From Colimorpha sp045597945 (GTDB lineage Bacteria; Bacteroidota; Bacteroidia; Bacteroidales; P3): a DNA stretch of 8,630 nt. The stretch covers positions 1 through 8,630 of the forward strand of contig JAZLLD010000040.1 in the NCBI GenBank assembly GCA_045597945.1, in the 5' to 3' direction. Below are positions 1 through 6,508 of this stretch, one piece after another. The notes below the pieces were generated by a model that worked only from the letters and a program-made list of their open reading frames with translations, had not been told where the DNA came from and did no database searches. Each line of letters opens with the position of its first letter. Within the stretch, counting starts at the first letter, position 1. The translations under genes were made by a program, and so were the position numbers.

Positions 1-1148
1 GCATAGAACTGGATGCCATGGATGATGCCTAAGAGATTGGTTTCGAGACCCAGATGCACCTCTAGGCGGAAGGACTGGCTGTACGGGTTTGTCATGGGAG
101 CGGACTTGCTGCCTTGCGTGGTCTGGGAGGGGTCGCTGGGGAGGACTTGGGCGGGGTTTAGCCGCACACTGGGGGTGAGGCCGAAGTTGATGCCCAGGGC
201 ATCGCGATGGCGGAGGAAGGGATGGTAGGTGACCGAGAGGGGAAGGCCCAGGTAATGGTCTTTGAAGTGCAAGCCGTTGGGGTCTGAGGAAGTGCGGAAC
301 CAGTCGTAGCGCACACCGCCATCCACGCTCCAGCGGTGGCTGAGTTCCCATTTGCCATAGATGGAAAGGCCTATGTTGAAGCGCTCGGAATAAAGCTTGC
401 CGAAGTAGGTGTCGTTGTCGGCTGAGTTGGTCATATACCGGGCCGAGAGACCGAGGTGGAGGTTGAAATCTTCGTTGAATCTGACCGAGGGTGCCTCAAC
501 CCATGCCGGGAGGAGGCGGCTTACTTCGGTGTAGCCGGGCAGGTGGTGGCATTCCTCGTCGGAAGTGATGGTGTCGAGGGCTATCCGCTTGGTTCCGTAA
601 TGGTTGCCTTGGTCGTTATCCCACAGCAGTTGTGTGGACTTTATGTAGTTGCAATGGAAATAGCTGCTGTCGCCCTTGTAGCCCAAGAGCAGGTTGGGTG
701 AGGCAAGCGTGTCGACGACGAAGCGGCTGCGGGTCCATTGAGCGATGGTAAGTTCTTCGTAGCCTTCAAGTTTCTGGCACTGGAGGTCAGCAAACTCTCT
801 GATGTCGATGCGGCGGATGCGCTGGGCGGTGTAGATTACCACGCGGGTGCTGCTGGGCAGGTGGCGGTTTTCTTTCAGTCGTAGGGTACCTTCTTGCAAA
901 TGAAACACTTGCGAAGGCTTGATTTCTTGGTCGGTGAAAACCTCTATGCGGTTGGCTTCCGAGGCCTCGCCTTCCTGCCGGGCATATTCAAAGTCGTGGA
1001 ACGACATGGTTTGTACAACCTCTGCCTTCCAGCCTTTTTGGATGATGATTTTGTCGTAGTCCTTGTCGAGGAGAAAGGTCTTGTGGCTTTGAGCCCAGGT
1101 AGCTGAGCTGCAAATGATTGCGACTATTATGAGGATGAGTTTTCTCAT
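1..1148 (-). CDS. Secreted GIN/DUF2807-like domain plus outer-membrane beta-barrel protein, partial (C-terminus off the left edge)
   Basis: The frame is open from an ATG at 1148 to the left edge (382 complete codons), so no stop is seen. Residues 1-19 are a Sec signal peptide (MRKLILIIVAIICSSATWA, then QS). Residues about 28-145 have the alternating hydrophobic pattern of a GIN/DUF2807 putative adhesin domain: YDKIIIQKGWKAEVVQ, then LQEGTLRLKEN and STRVVIYTAQRIRRIDI. From about residue 222 onward come amphipathic strands typical of an outer-membrane barrel (NLHLGLSARYM, ERFNIGLSIYGKWEL, RWSVDGGVRYDWF, HYLGLPLSVTY), with a Ser/Pro/Gln-rich loop near 335-355. The start overlaps the stop of the preceding gene as ATGA, so it is probably translationally coupled. 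It is the last visible member of the sigma factor cluster and is likely an outer-membrane sensor, adhesin or effector. The domain assignment is by pattern, not alignment; the gene itself is secure. Confidence 0.8.
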   Translation of the reverse strand, partial: MRKLILIIVAIICSSATWAQSHKTFLLDKDYDKIIIQKGWKAEVVQTMSFHDFEYARQEGEASEANRIEVFTDQEIKPSQVFHLQEGTLRLKENRHLPSSTRVVIYTAQRIRRIDIREFADLQCQKLEGYEELTIAQWTRSRFVVDTLASPNLLLGYKGDSSYFHCNYIKSTQLLWDNDQGNHYGTKRIALDTITSDEECHHLPGYTEVSRLLPAWVEAPSVRFNEDFNLHLGLSARYMTNSADNDTYFGKLYSERFNIGLSIYGKWELSHRWSVDGGVRYDWFRTSSDPNGLHFKDHYLGLPLSVTYHPFLRHRDALGINFGLTPSVRLNPAQVLPSDPSQTTQGSKSAPMTNPYSQSFRLEVHLGLETNLLGIIHGIQFY

Positions 1149-1732
1149 GATTCAAATATGGGTGTTATGTTGATGGATAGGTTGGTTCCGTCGGTATTGG
1201 GATCTGGTGTTGACCGGGCAAAGAGTTCGCGCAAGATTGAGCGGTGAGGGGCTTGGACCTGCCTGGGAGCGCTGTGCCTTGTTGGTGTGTTCTCGGCCAA
1301 GGATGCGCTGGGACCTGCGGCAGCCGTGTCTGATTCGGGAGCAATGTTTTCGGCCAGTATGTCGGTGGGTTCGAATTCGAATGCAATTGCGGGTTCTTCT
1401 TCCGCTATTACTTCAACTGCATCTTCTTCAATGGTTTCCGGCATTTGTGGCATCGGCAAAGACTTGGGGGCAATGCGGATGAGCGGCGCTGTTTCCTCGG
1501 TGTTGGCTTGTGGGCGAGGTTCGACGGCAGGCTGCGTGGCGGCCAACAGTTGCTCAGGCATGGGCGCGGCAGCTTGAGGCTGGTGCCAAAGCCCAAAGGA
1601 GATTAGAGCCAGGGCCATCACACCACTCGACATGTAGCCCACCCTGCGGCGCACTTGGGCGCGGTGAAGGCTGTCGATGCGGCTAAGGATTTGTTCTTGC
1701 GCTTGTTTGTCTTCGAATTCTTGCTCGGTCAT
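1145..1732 (-). CDS. Single-pass membrane protein, candidate anti-sigma or signal-transducing partner of the ECF sigma factor
   Basis: This 195-residue protein has a charged N-terminal cytoplasmic segment of about 30 residues (acidic then Arg-rich, ending QVRRRVG), one hydrophobic segment at about 32-49 (GYMSSGVMALALISFGLW), and a low-complexity periplasmic part rich in Pro, Ala and Glu (roughly 52-165). A short hydrophobic tail reads LSINITPIFES. The layout (short cytoplasmic N-terminus, one helix, periplasmic linker) is that of an anti-sigma factor or a linker to the outer membrane. I see no ZAS zinc-binding His/Cys motif and no FecR domain, so the function is inferred from its place between a sigma factor/barrel pair and a second barrel protein. 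The ATG lies 5 bases after the upstream TAA, and the TGA overlaps the next ATG by 4 bases, which indicates one operon. It could equally be a structural envelope protein. Confidence 0.8.
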   Translation of the reverse strand: MTEQEFEDKQAQEQILSRIDSLHRAQVRRRVGYMSSGVMALALISFGLWHQPQAAAPMPEQLLAATQPAVEPRPQANTEETAPLIRIAPKSLPMPQMPETIEEDAVEVIAEEEPAIAFEFEPTDILAENIAPESDTAAAGPSASLAENTPTRHSAPRQVQAPHRSILRELFARSTPDPNTDGTNLSINITPIFES

Positions 1733-1737
1733 GGTGG

Positions 1738-2409
1738 TTAGAATTTGTAGTTAAGTCCCAGATTGAATGATGAATGCAGCAGATTGTCGCCTTCCATATT
1801 GACTTGGCCGCGATTGCATCCAAAGCGGTATTCGGCTGATATTCCCCAGTGGCGGTTGAAATAGTAATTGGTGCCCAAACCTACATTCCATTCTATGGCG
1901 AATGGTTTTTCGAGTGTATAGGAAATCTGCATGCTGGTCGGGTCTTCGGCGTAGGTGACAGAGGCTCTGGTGCAATTGTTGTTGTAGTCAAATCCCATGC
2001 TGGCATGGACGTAGGGGTCCCACTCTTGGTAGTAAGAGGTGAAAAGGGGCATGAAGTGGAACGAGGTGGTGATGCCAGCTTTAAGATTGACTTTCAGCCA
2101 GATTTCGCTATCTTCGGGGATAAAGAAGGGGGTGCCGCCGGACATGCTGGCATAAGCGCCTAGATGCCAGAGGCGGTTCAAATGGTATTCGTATTGAAGA
2201 TAGCCGTTTTGAAGGCTGAGTAATGGCGGCTGAACGTAAGGTGTAAAGAGGTTGCGTCCGGATGATTGGAATGAGGCTGTGACTTTGAAGGTGTGCTTGG
2301 CTGAGTCGGGGATATTGGTGACGGCTATTTCGCGAGTTTGTTGTGCGGTCAGGCTCAGTGACGCAAGCAGGAATGAGGCTAGGCAGAGAAGTTTAAGTGT
2401 GTGTTTCAT
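1738..2409 (-). CDS. Outer-membrane beta-barrel protein, probable independent start inside the composite frame
   Basis: From the ATG at 2409 the frame encodes 223 residues beginning with a clear signal peptide, MKHTLKLLCLASFLLASLSL then TAQQ. It continues with amphipathic strands rich in Tyr/Trp/Phe (GYLQYEYHLNRLWHLGAYAS, WLKVNLKAGITTSFHFMPLF, YVHASMGFDYN, FAIEWNVGLGTNYYFNRHWG, ISAEYRFGCN) and ends in NLGLNYKF, with the terminal Phe expected of a BAM-recognised outer-membrane barrel. Size and pattern match the small porin-like outer-membrane family common in Bacteroidetes, with about 8 strands. The leader before the ATG is A-rich (AAACACAAAAACTAAC), typical of initiation in this phylum. This gene is therefore most likely translated on its own, even though no stop separates it in frame from the sigma factor. 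It lies 5 bases upstream of the single-pass membrane protein. Its ligand is unknown; it may be the surface sensor of the cluster. Confidence 0.7.
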   Translation of the reverse strand: MKHTLKLLCLASFLLASLSLTAQQTREIAVTNIPDSAKHTFKVTASFQSSGRNLFTPYVQPPLLSLQNGYLQYEYHLNRLWHLGAYASMSGGTPFFIPEDSEIWLKVNLKAGITTSFHFMPLFTSYYQEWDPYVHASMGFDYNNNCTRASVTYAEDPTSMQISYTLEKPFAIEWNVGLGTNYYFNRHWGISAEYRFGCNRGQVNMEGDNLLHSSFNLGLNYKF

Positions 2410-2907
2410 GTTAGTTTTTGTGTTTGATGCAAAATCGTTTTTTAATTTTTGAATGATTCGAGTGAGGCGTACACGCGCATTGATTTCGCTGATACCTAGG
2501 CGGCTGGAGATTTCGCGACCGCTGAGGTTGTCCCAAAATCGGAGCCGGAGTAGTTGCTGTTCGTCGTCGGGAAGATGGCTGATATGCTGCTGCAGTTCAG
2601 CAAATAGCTGTTCTTTTGCCTTGGTGTCCGACTCCTCGTCGGGTATCTCGTGAGCTGCCGAACCAAGTTGCTGGTATTGCATTTTGTTGGCTTTGATGTA
2701 GTCGATGCAATGAAACCGGGTCATGCGCACACAATAGCCCTGAAGGTTGTCCACTTGGCCGAGATGCCTTCGGTTTTTCCAGAGTTCGACAAAGAGGTCT
2801 TGCACCACGTCCTTGGCTTCCTGTTTGGAATCCAAGATCTGTTCGGCTGCGCGCTGCATGGGGGGCTGTAGCCGGGGGACCCATTGTTTGAACTCTTCTG
2901 TTGTCAA
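1738..2907 (-). CDS. ECF-type sigma-70 factor in one open frame with a downstream outer-membrane protein (composite ORF, 389 codons)
   Basis: Residues 1-160 are an ECF RNA polymerase sigma factor. Region 2 covers about 6-80, with the core helix AKDVVQDLFVELW at 31-43 and FHCIDYIK following. Region 4 covers about 106-155, with LPDDEQQLLRLRF and the helix-turn-helix SGREISSRLGISEINARVRL at 129-148. ECF factors normally end here, near 160-190 residues. Instead the frame runs on from residue 167 into a complete signal peptide and outer-membrane barrel (entry 1738-2409). The start is TTG at 2907: no in-frame ATG lies between it and an in-frame TAA at 2925-2923, and this start gives the usual length before region 2. 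An in-frame A AAA AAC heptamer at 2443-2437 would, on a -1 shift, end the sigma product at a TAA at 2413-2411. The sigma identity is firm. Whether a true fusion protein is made is doubtful, because a signal peptide behind a 166-residue cytosolic domain would be exported poorly. The sigma factor probably controls its own cluster. Confidence 0.8.
   Translation of the reverse strand: MTTEEFKQWVPRLQPPMQRAAEQILDSKQEAKDVVQDLFVELWKNRRHLGQVDNLQGYCVRMTRFHCIDYIKANKMQYQQLGSAAHEIPDEESDTKAKEQLFAELQQHISHLPDDEQQLLRLRFWDNLSGREISSRLGISEINARVRLTRIIQKLKNDFASNTKTNMKHTLKLLCLASFLLASLSLTAQQTREIAVTNIPDSAKHTFKVTASFQSSGRNLFTPYVQPPLLSLQNGYLQYEYHLNRLWHLGAYASMSGGTPFFIPEDSEIWLKVNLKAGITTSFHFMPLFTSYYQEWDPYVHASMGFDYNNNCTRASVTYAEDPTSMQISYTLEKPFAIEWNVGLGTNYYFNRHWGISAEYRFGCNRGQVNMEGDNLLHSSFNLGLNYKF
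2437..2443 (-). promoter_or_regulatory. In-frame -1 slippery heptamer A AAA AAC at the sigma/barrel junction
   Basis: On the minus strand the sigma frame reads TTA AAA AAC GAT, so A AAA AAC is in the exact X XXY YYZ phase for -1 ribosomal slippage. After a -1 shift the frame is CGA TTT TGC ATC AAA CAC AAA AAC TAA, ending one base before the barrel ATG. I see no strong hairpin just downstream, which weakens the ribosomal case. The six-A run could equally cause RNA polymerase slippage or hide a one-base sequencing indel. Confidence 0.4.
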
Positions 2908-2993
2908 GTTGTCTCGATTGTGTTAGTTTGTGTACTCTCTGCCTATATGTCTGCAAAAAGGGGGAAATGTTACAAGAAATATGAGATTTTTTT
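2908..2993 (-). other. Short intergenic leader of the sigma factor cluster
   Basis: These 86 bases lie between the methyltransferase TAG and the sigma factor TTG start. They are AT-rich at the methyltransferase side, contain a TTTTTG at 2957-2952 (-33-like) followed 19 bases later by TACACAAA, which matches the -7 consensus only at TA. No hairpin terminator is evident. The cluster may have its own promoter here, possibly one read by its own ECF sigma factor, whose consensus I do not know. Confidence 0.3.
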
Positions 2994-4172
2994 CTAGCAC
3001 CGCTCGCAGAGCCAGCCCATAGGCTTGGTTCCAAGGGTGGCGGCGATGATAAATAGGTGGCCGCCCTCGCTGATTTTCAATTTCTTCTGCAAGTCGGCAG
3101 CGGCCATGGGATAGTTGCGGGTGGCCACATGGGCTTTGCCTTCGGGGAGCACTTTTTTTACCTCTTTGGCATTGAGGGCAAGCTCCTGAATGATGCGAAA
3201 TCGGCGGCCGGGGAAATGATCAACCAGGGTGTCGGAAGTGTAGAGATGGGTGTTGCGCGACAGCTGGGCCAGCGCTAACTGGTTGCCCAACAGATTGAAA
3301 CAGCCCCCTTTCATAATGGAGGCGTTGGGTTCGTAGAGATATTGCCCCGCAACGGTGGCGAACTCTGGTATAGCACATTCTTCTTGATCTGCGGAAAAGA
3401 TCATGGCGGGGTCGGCAGTCTGCAGATTGACGCAGTGGATTACGGCTGGTTTCCGGATGCTTTCCCCGGGCACAAGAAACAGCACCTCTTTGCACTCGCC
3501 ATTTACCGAAATGATGTGGATTTCTTCCACGCCGCCCAGCTGTTGCGTGGCCTGGCGAAGGTCTATCATGGGCGAGGCCTTGACCAAGAGATATTGGCAC
3601 CTACTGCGCAGCAAGGCCAGGTTGTCCAGCAGATTGGGTGTGCAGTCTTCAAAGGCCACCACTCTGCCACCCAGGTTGTTGCGCCGGGCGGGGTCGATGA
3701 GGATGAGGTCGTAGGTCTGGTCGTGCGTGGCGAGATATTGGATGCTGTCGGCATTGTGGCAGGCGATTTGCTCTTGCCGCAAAACGGCGAGATTGTGCTT
3801 GGTGATTTGGAAGAGGTCGGCATTTAGCTCAAAGTAGTCTGCCCTTGCAGCCTGCCTGCCAATGAAATAGGTGTCGATGCCCATGCCGCCGGTGAGGTCG
3901 GCAAAGGTTTCGGAACCAAGTTGGCGGAATAATGAGGCTTTGTAGACGGCCGTGGCCTCGGAGGAGCTTTGCTCGCGGTTGAGTTTGGGAGGGAAGAAAT
4001 ATTGCCCGCAGCTGGCAAGAGCCGGCCATTTCTGCGCAGCCTGCCGCCGCCCTTCAAGTTGCTGGGCTACAAGGCCTAGGTCGATGCCCGGATAACGCTT
4101 CTGCTGAAGCGCAAGCTTTAGCGGGTCGTCCTGGCAATGCTCCTGTGCAAAGGCAATGATTTCTTCGTACAC
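2994..4172 (-). CDS. Class I SAM-dependent methyltransferase with THUMP-like domain, PG_1098 type
   Basis: This 392-residue protein carries a Rossmann methyltransferase core. SAM motif I is FADLTGGMGIDTYFIG (about 90-105), the acidic residue after strand 2 is in DYFELNAD (112-119), a third motif is HNADSIQYL (139-147), and the catalytic-loop-like motif is LILIDPARR (156-164). The N-terminal ~85 residues contain QYFFPPKLNREQSSSEATA. The middle (about 210-310) fits the ferredoxin-like insert and the end (about 320-392, RRFRIIQELAL to TLGTKPMGW) fits the THUMP-like domain of the Porphyromonas PG_1098 family. RNA is the likely substrate, judging from the THUMP-like domain, but the target base is not known to me. 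The start is GTG at 4172; I found no in-frame ATG just upstream. It follows the nucleotidyltransferase across a 146-base gap containing a large inverted repeat, so it may be expressed separately. Confidence 0.85.
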   Translation of the reverse strand: MYEEIIAFAQEHCQDDPLKLALQQKRYPGIDLGLVAQQLEGRRQAAQKWPALASCGQYFFPPKLNREQSSSEATAVYKASLFRQLGSETFADLTGGMGIDTYFIGRQAARADYFELNADLFQITKHNLAVLRQEQIACHNADSIQYLATHDQTYDLILIDPARRNNLGGRVVAFEDCTPNLLDNLALLRSRCQYLLVKASPMIDLRQATQQLGGVEEIHIISVNGECKEVLFLVPGESIRKPAVIHCVNLQTADPAMIFSADQEECAIPEFATVAGQYLYEPNASIMKGGCFNLLGNQLALAQLSRNTHLYTSDTLVDHFPGRRFRIIQELALNAKEVKKVLPEGKAHVATRNYPMAAADLQKKLKISEGGHLFIIAATLGTKPMGWLCERC

Positions 4173-4199
4173 GCTGTTGTAATTATGATTTGTAAGTGA

Positions 4200-4268
4200 T
4201 GATTTATGAGTGGCTGACGCACCAAGAATTTTGAGTTATAAATTATGAATTATGAGTGGGTTGGCGCA
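4200..4268 (+). repeat. Imperfect direct repeat pair sharing the inverted-repeat core
   Basis: The segment 4200-4221 (tgatttatgagtggctgacg, then ca) resembles 4246-4268 (tgaattatgagtgggttggc, then gca), spaced 46 bases apart. The third, inverted copy of the core (tgaattatgagtggg) is the right arm of the hairpin. The spacing and partial decay suggest a small dispersed intergenic element rather than chance AT-richness. Confidence 0.5.
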
Positions 4269-4308
4269 GTATGGCTTCCGCCCCACTCATAATTCATAAC
4301 TCAAAAAT
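4228..4308. repeat. Long AT-rich intergenic inverted repeat
   Basis: The left arm at 4228-4260 (ending gaattatgagtggg) pairs with the right arm at 4282-4308 (starting cccactcataattc) around a loop of about 21 bases. The arms match almost throughout, apart from a 7-base duplication (aaattat) in the left arm and one T difference. The gap carries no gene. The structure could form a strong cruciform or an RNA hairpin in the transcript between the nucleotidyltransferase and the methyltransferase. No U-run follows it on the minus strand, so it is not a standard intrinsic terminator. Confidence 0.75.
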
Positions 4309-4318
4309 CATAAATCTA

Positions 4319-5209
4319 TTAGTAGATTCCTTCTTCGTGGAGTTTCTTGAGGCGCTCAACAACCATGGGGCGGTCTTCCTTATAGGTGACGCCAAACCAC
4401 TGAGCGGTGGTCTTGAGCACACGCATGGTGGCATAGCCGCTGTTGATGAAGGTGTTGACGGCATAGGGAATGTAGTATTCCGATTTCATCTCGGTGCCGC
4501 GCTCTTTGAGCCATTCAACAAAAAGCTCCTCGCTCTTGGCGAAATAGTCGGGGGTGAAGCCAAAGAGGTTCATCGACACGGTGGTGTCGGCAGCAAGGGG
4601 ATGCATGCTGTCGTCGGAGTCTTTGTATTCAATGCCGTTGGCGGTGCGGCCAATGCTGGTGCGCTCGGTCATGCCGGCCAGCAGGCCATTCTCGTCCACC
4701 TCGCAGACGCCACGGGAGACGGTGCCATTCTCGCTGAGGGTGTTTTCCAGACGATAGCCTACCATGCAGTACTGGCCCTTGGTGCCTTCAAGGGTGCGCA
4801 GGTGGTCGCCCATGACTTGGAAGGCGTCGCGGCCATAGAAGTCGTCGGCATTGATGATGGCAAAGGGCTCATTGATAACGTCCTTGGCCATGAGGATGGC
4901 GTGGTTGGTGCCCCAGGGTTTTTCGCGGCCTTCGGGAACAGCGAAACCTTTGGGAAGATAGTTAAGTTCCTGATAGACATATTCGACCTGGATACGGTTG
5001 CCGAAATGTTCGGCGTTGATTTTCGACTTGAAGGCTTCTTCAAAATCGTGGCGGATAACAAATACCACCTTGCCAAATCCGGCACGGATAGCGTCGTTGA
5101 TGGAATAATCCATGATGATTTCGCCGTTGGGGCCAACGCCGTCGACCTGTTTGAGGCCGCCATAGCGGCTGCCCATACCGGCAGCAAGAACTAATAATGT
5201 AGGTTTCAT
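4319..5209 (-). CDS. Sugar-1-phosphate nucleotidyltransferase family protein (NTP_transferase fold)
   Basis: This 296-residue cytosolic enzyme starts with the signature LVLAAGMGSRYGGLKQ (6-21), a nucleotide-binding loop in which R15 and K20 are the expected phosphate-contacting residues. PWGTNHAIL (98-106) fits the base and substrate pocket, and NADDFYG (120-126) has the metal-binding Asp pair of GT-A-like nucleotidyltransferases. The usual reaction is NTP plus sugar-1-phosphate to NDP-sugar plus pyrophosphate. The closest familiar groups are UTP-glucose or MurNAc-1-phosphate uridylyltransferases and choline-phosphate cytidylyltransferases; I cannot tell the substrate from sequence. No left-handed beta-helix domain follows, unlike GlmU. 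The ATG at 5209 is preceded by an A-rich leader and lies 19 bases after tadA, so it is probably cotranscribed with it. Confidence 0.85.
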   Translation of the reverse strand: MKPTLLVLAAGMGSRYGGLKQVDGVGPNGEIIMDYSINDAIRAGFGKVVFVIRHDFEEAFKSKINAEHFGNRIQVEYVYQELNYLPKGFAVPEGREKPWGTNHAILMAKDVINEPFAIINADDFYGRDAFQVMGDHLRTLEGTKGQYCMVGYRLENTLSENGTVSRGVCEVDENGLLAGMTERTSIGRTANGIEYKDSDDSMHPLAADTTVSMNLFGFTPDYFAKSEELFVEWLKERGTEMKSEYYIPYAVNTFINSGYATMRVLKTTAQWFGVTYKEDRPMVVERLKKLHEEGIY

Positions 5210-5228
5210 ATCAATTATGTTTTAATTA

Positions 5229-5675
5229 TTATCTGTGTTTCTTAAAAAAGCTCTTCAGCAGTTCTTCGCATTCCTCCTTCATCAGCCCCGACTCCACTAC
5301 TGTCCTGGGATGGAGCATTCCGCGCCCCAGGCGTTCAAAGCCACGCTTGGGATCGCTGGCACCATAGACGATGCGGCTGATCTGGGTCCAGCCTGCAGCA
5401 CCGGCACACATGACGCAAGGCTCAAGGGTGACATACAACGTGCAGCCTGTCAGATATTTGGCATCCAGCATATTGGTGGCGGCAGTAAAGGCAAGCATCT
5501 CGGCATGTGCCGTCACATCGTGCAGGCGCTCGGTATTGTTGTGGGCTCGGGCAATGATGCGGTCGTTGCTCACGATGACGGCACCCACGGGGATTTCATC
5601 TTCATCGAAAGCCGCCTGAGCCTCACGCAAGGCCTGCTGCATGTAGAATTCATCGGGGTTGTCGAAAATACTCAT
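5229..5675 (-). CDS. tadA: tRNA-specific adenosine deaminase
   Basis: At 148 residues it matches bacterial TadA in length and layout. The zinc and catalytic motifs are HAE at 57-59 (His ligand plus proton-shuttle Glu) and PCVMCAGA at 86-93 (two Cys ligands, C87 and C90). The start of the fold has DEIPVGAVIV (26-35) and HNNTERLHDVTAHAEM (45-60), with the Asn used in nucleoside binding. The enzyme converts A34 to inosine in the anticodon wobble position of tRNA-Arg(ACG), allowing decoding of CGN codons. RIVYGASDPKRG (101-112) also fits TadA better than guanine or cytidine deaminases of the same superfamily. Its ATG overlaps the TGA of the LolA-like gene as ATGA, and the nucleotidyltransferase follows 19 bases later. 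Confidence 0.95.
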   Translation of the reverse strand: MSIFDNPDEFYMQQALREAQAAFDEDEIPVGAVIVSNDRIIARAHNNTERLHDVTAHAEMLAFTAATNMLDAKYLTGCTLYVTLEPCVMCAGAAGWTQISRIVYGASDPKRGFERLGRGMLHPRTVVESGLMKEECEELLKSFFKKHR

Positions 5676-6457
5676 GGCTTGGCGTGGTAATCTTCGGTGA
5701 ATATCTTGACTTGATGAGGCAGATAGCGATATTTATGGCGAATGACAACAACCTGGTTGCCAAACTGGTAGGATTCGATACTGGGCATCATGAAATGGTG
5801 CACCGGAGTGAATTCGTTCCACGCACGCCAGTCGACACGGACTGCATTGTGGGCAACTTCGGCATCGCCAAAAGTGGTTTCGAGTTCGGTAAGCATGAAA
5901 AGAAGACCGGTGTTTTTTTCGAAGAAATAGTAGCGGTCGAAGACATTAGGATTCCGCACAAAGACACGGTCAACTTGCTGTCCCTTAAATGTGTACTCGC
6001 CAGCATAAGAAATCTCAGCTCCTTTGCTGCGCCAATCGTAAAGGGCTCCGCGGATGTCAAGGGGGATGGTGCGGTCGCAGAAGTTGTCCTGAGGCATGAT
6101 ATCCCATGTGCGCTGTGAGGGCCTGAATTTTCGGAAGATGGTGGTGCCGTCGGTGTAATAGCCATCCTCAATCTTGCCATCCTGCCAAATCTCCACACGC
6201 ATGTAGTGCGGGCGCATATACCAGCGATAGATGGTCATCGTGTCGTTGGGGTGAGAGCGGTCAATGATTTTCGATTCCACAAAAAGGATGCTGTCGGTCT
6301 TTTCCTGCTGGAAATCAACCATCGACAGATATTTGTCGACAATCCGGATGCCGCGTTCAACATCGCCATCGCCACTCTTAAGCTGCTCACCCTCGGGGGT
6401 TTGTGCCATGGCCAGGGAGGCCATCAGCATCAGCACAATAAAGATGTTTTTCTTCAT
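5672..6457 (-). CDS. LolA-like periplasmic protein (outer-membrane lipoprotein-carrier fold)
   Basis: This 261-residue protein has a signal peptide at 1-18 (MKKNIFIVLMLMASLAMA, then QT) and no lipobox Cys, so it should be soluble in the periplasm. After a short linker, residues about 33-260 show successive antiparallel strands of the LolA/LolB type: SILFVESKIIDR, TMTIYRWYMRPHYMRVEIWQ, GYYTDGTTIFRKFRP, GQQVDRVFVRNP, RYYFFEKNTGLLFMLTELET and QVVVIRHKYRYLP. This fold binds lipid or lipoprotein acyl chains in its concave face, so a role in lipoprotein or lipid transfer to the outer membrane is likely but inferred. It lies 51 bases downstream of the DUF4292-like lipoprotein gene and overlaps tadA by 4 bases. 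It is longer than classical LolA (about 200 residues) and may belong to the outer-membrane lipoprotein-sorting protein family (COG2834-like). Confidence 0.75.
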   Translation of the reverse strand: MKKNIFIVLMLMASLAMAQTPEGEQLKSGDGDVERGIRIVDKYLSMVDFQQEKTDSILFVESKIIDRSHPNDTMTIYRWYMRPHYMRVEIWQDGKIEDGYYTDGTTIFRKFRPSQRTWDIMPQDNFCDRTIPLDIRGALYDWRSKGAEISYAGEYTFKGQQVDRVFVRNPNVFDRYYFFEKNTGLLFMLTELETTFGDAEVAHNAVRVDWRAWNEFTPVHHFMMPSIESYQFGNQVVVIRHKYRYLPHQVKIFTEDYHAKP

Positions 6458-6508
6458 AAGTATCGGTTTTAGTCAATAATATTACATTGATTTTCAAAAG
6501 AAAACGTG

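Noticed and set aside
2923..2957. Possible -33/-7 promoter for the sigma cluster (TTTTTG, 19 bases, TACACAAA)
   Set aside because: The spacing fits, but the -7 element matches the TAnnTTTG consensus only at TA, so it is not reported as a promoter.
2597..3034. 145-codon minus-strand open frame overlapping the methyltransferase end and the sigma factor start
   Set aside because: It runs in a different frame across two well-supported genes and shows no domain or conserved composition.
3342..3827. 161-codon plus-strand frame opposite the methyltransferase
   Set aside because: Opposite-strand shadow over the SAM motifs of the real gene; no signal peptide, motif or leader.
4256..5194. 312-codon plus-strand open frame opposite the nucleotidyltransferase gene
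   Set aside because: It is an antisense shadow of a clearly conserved enzyme; its translation is Gly/Val/Ala-rich with no recognisable domain, and its start lies inside the intergenic repeat.
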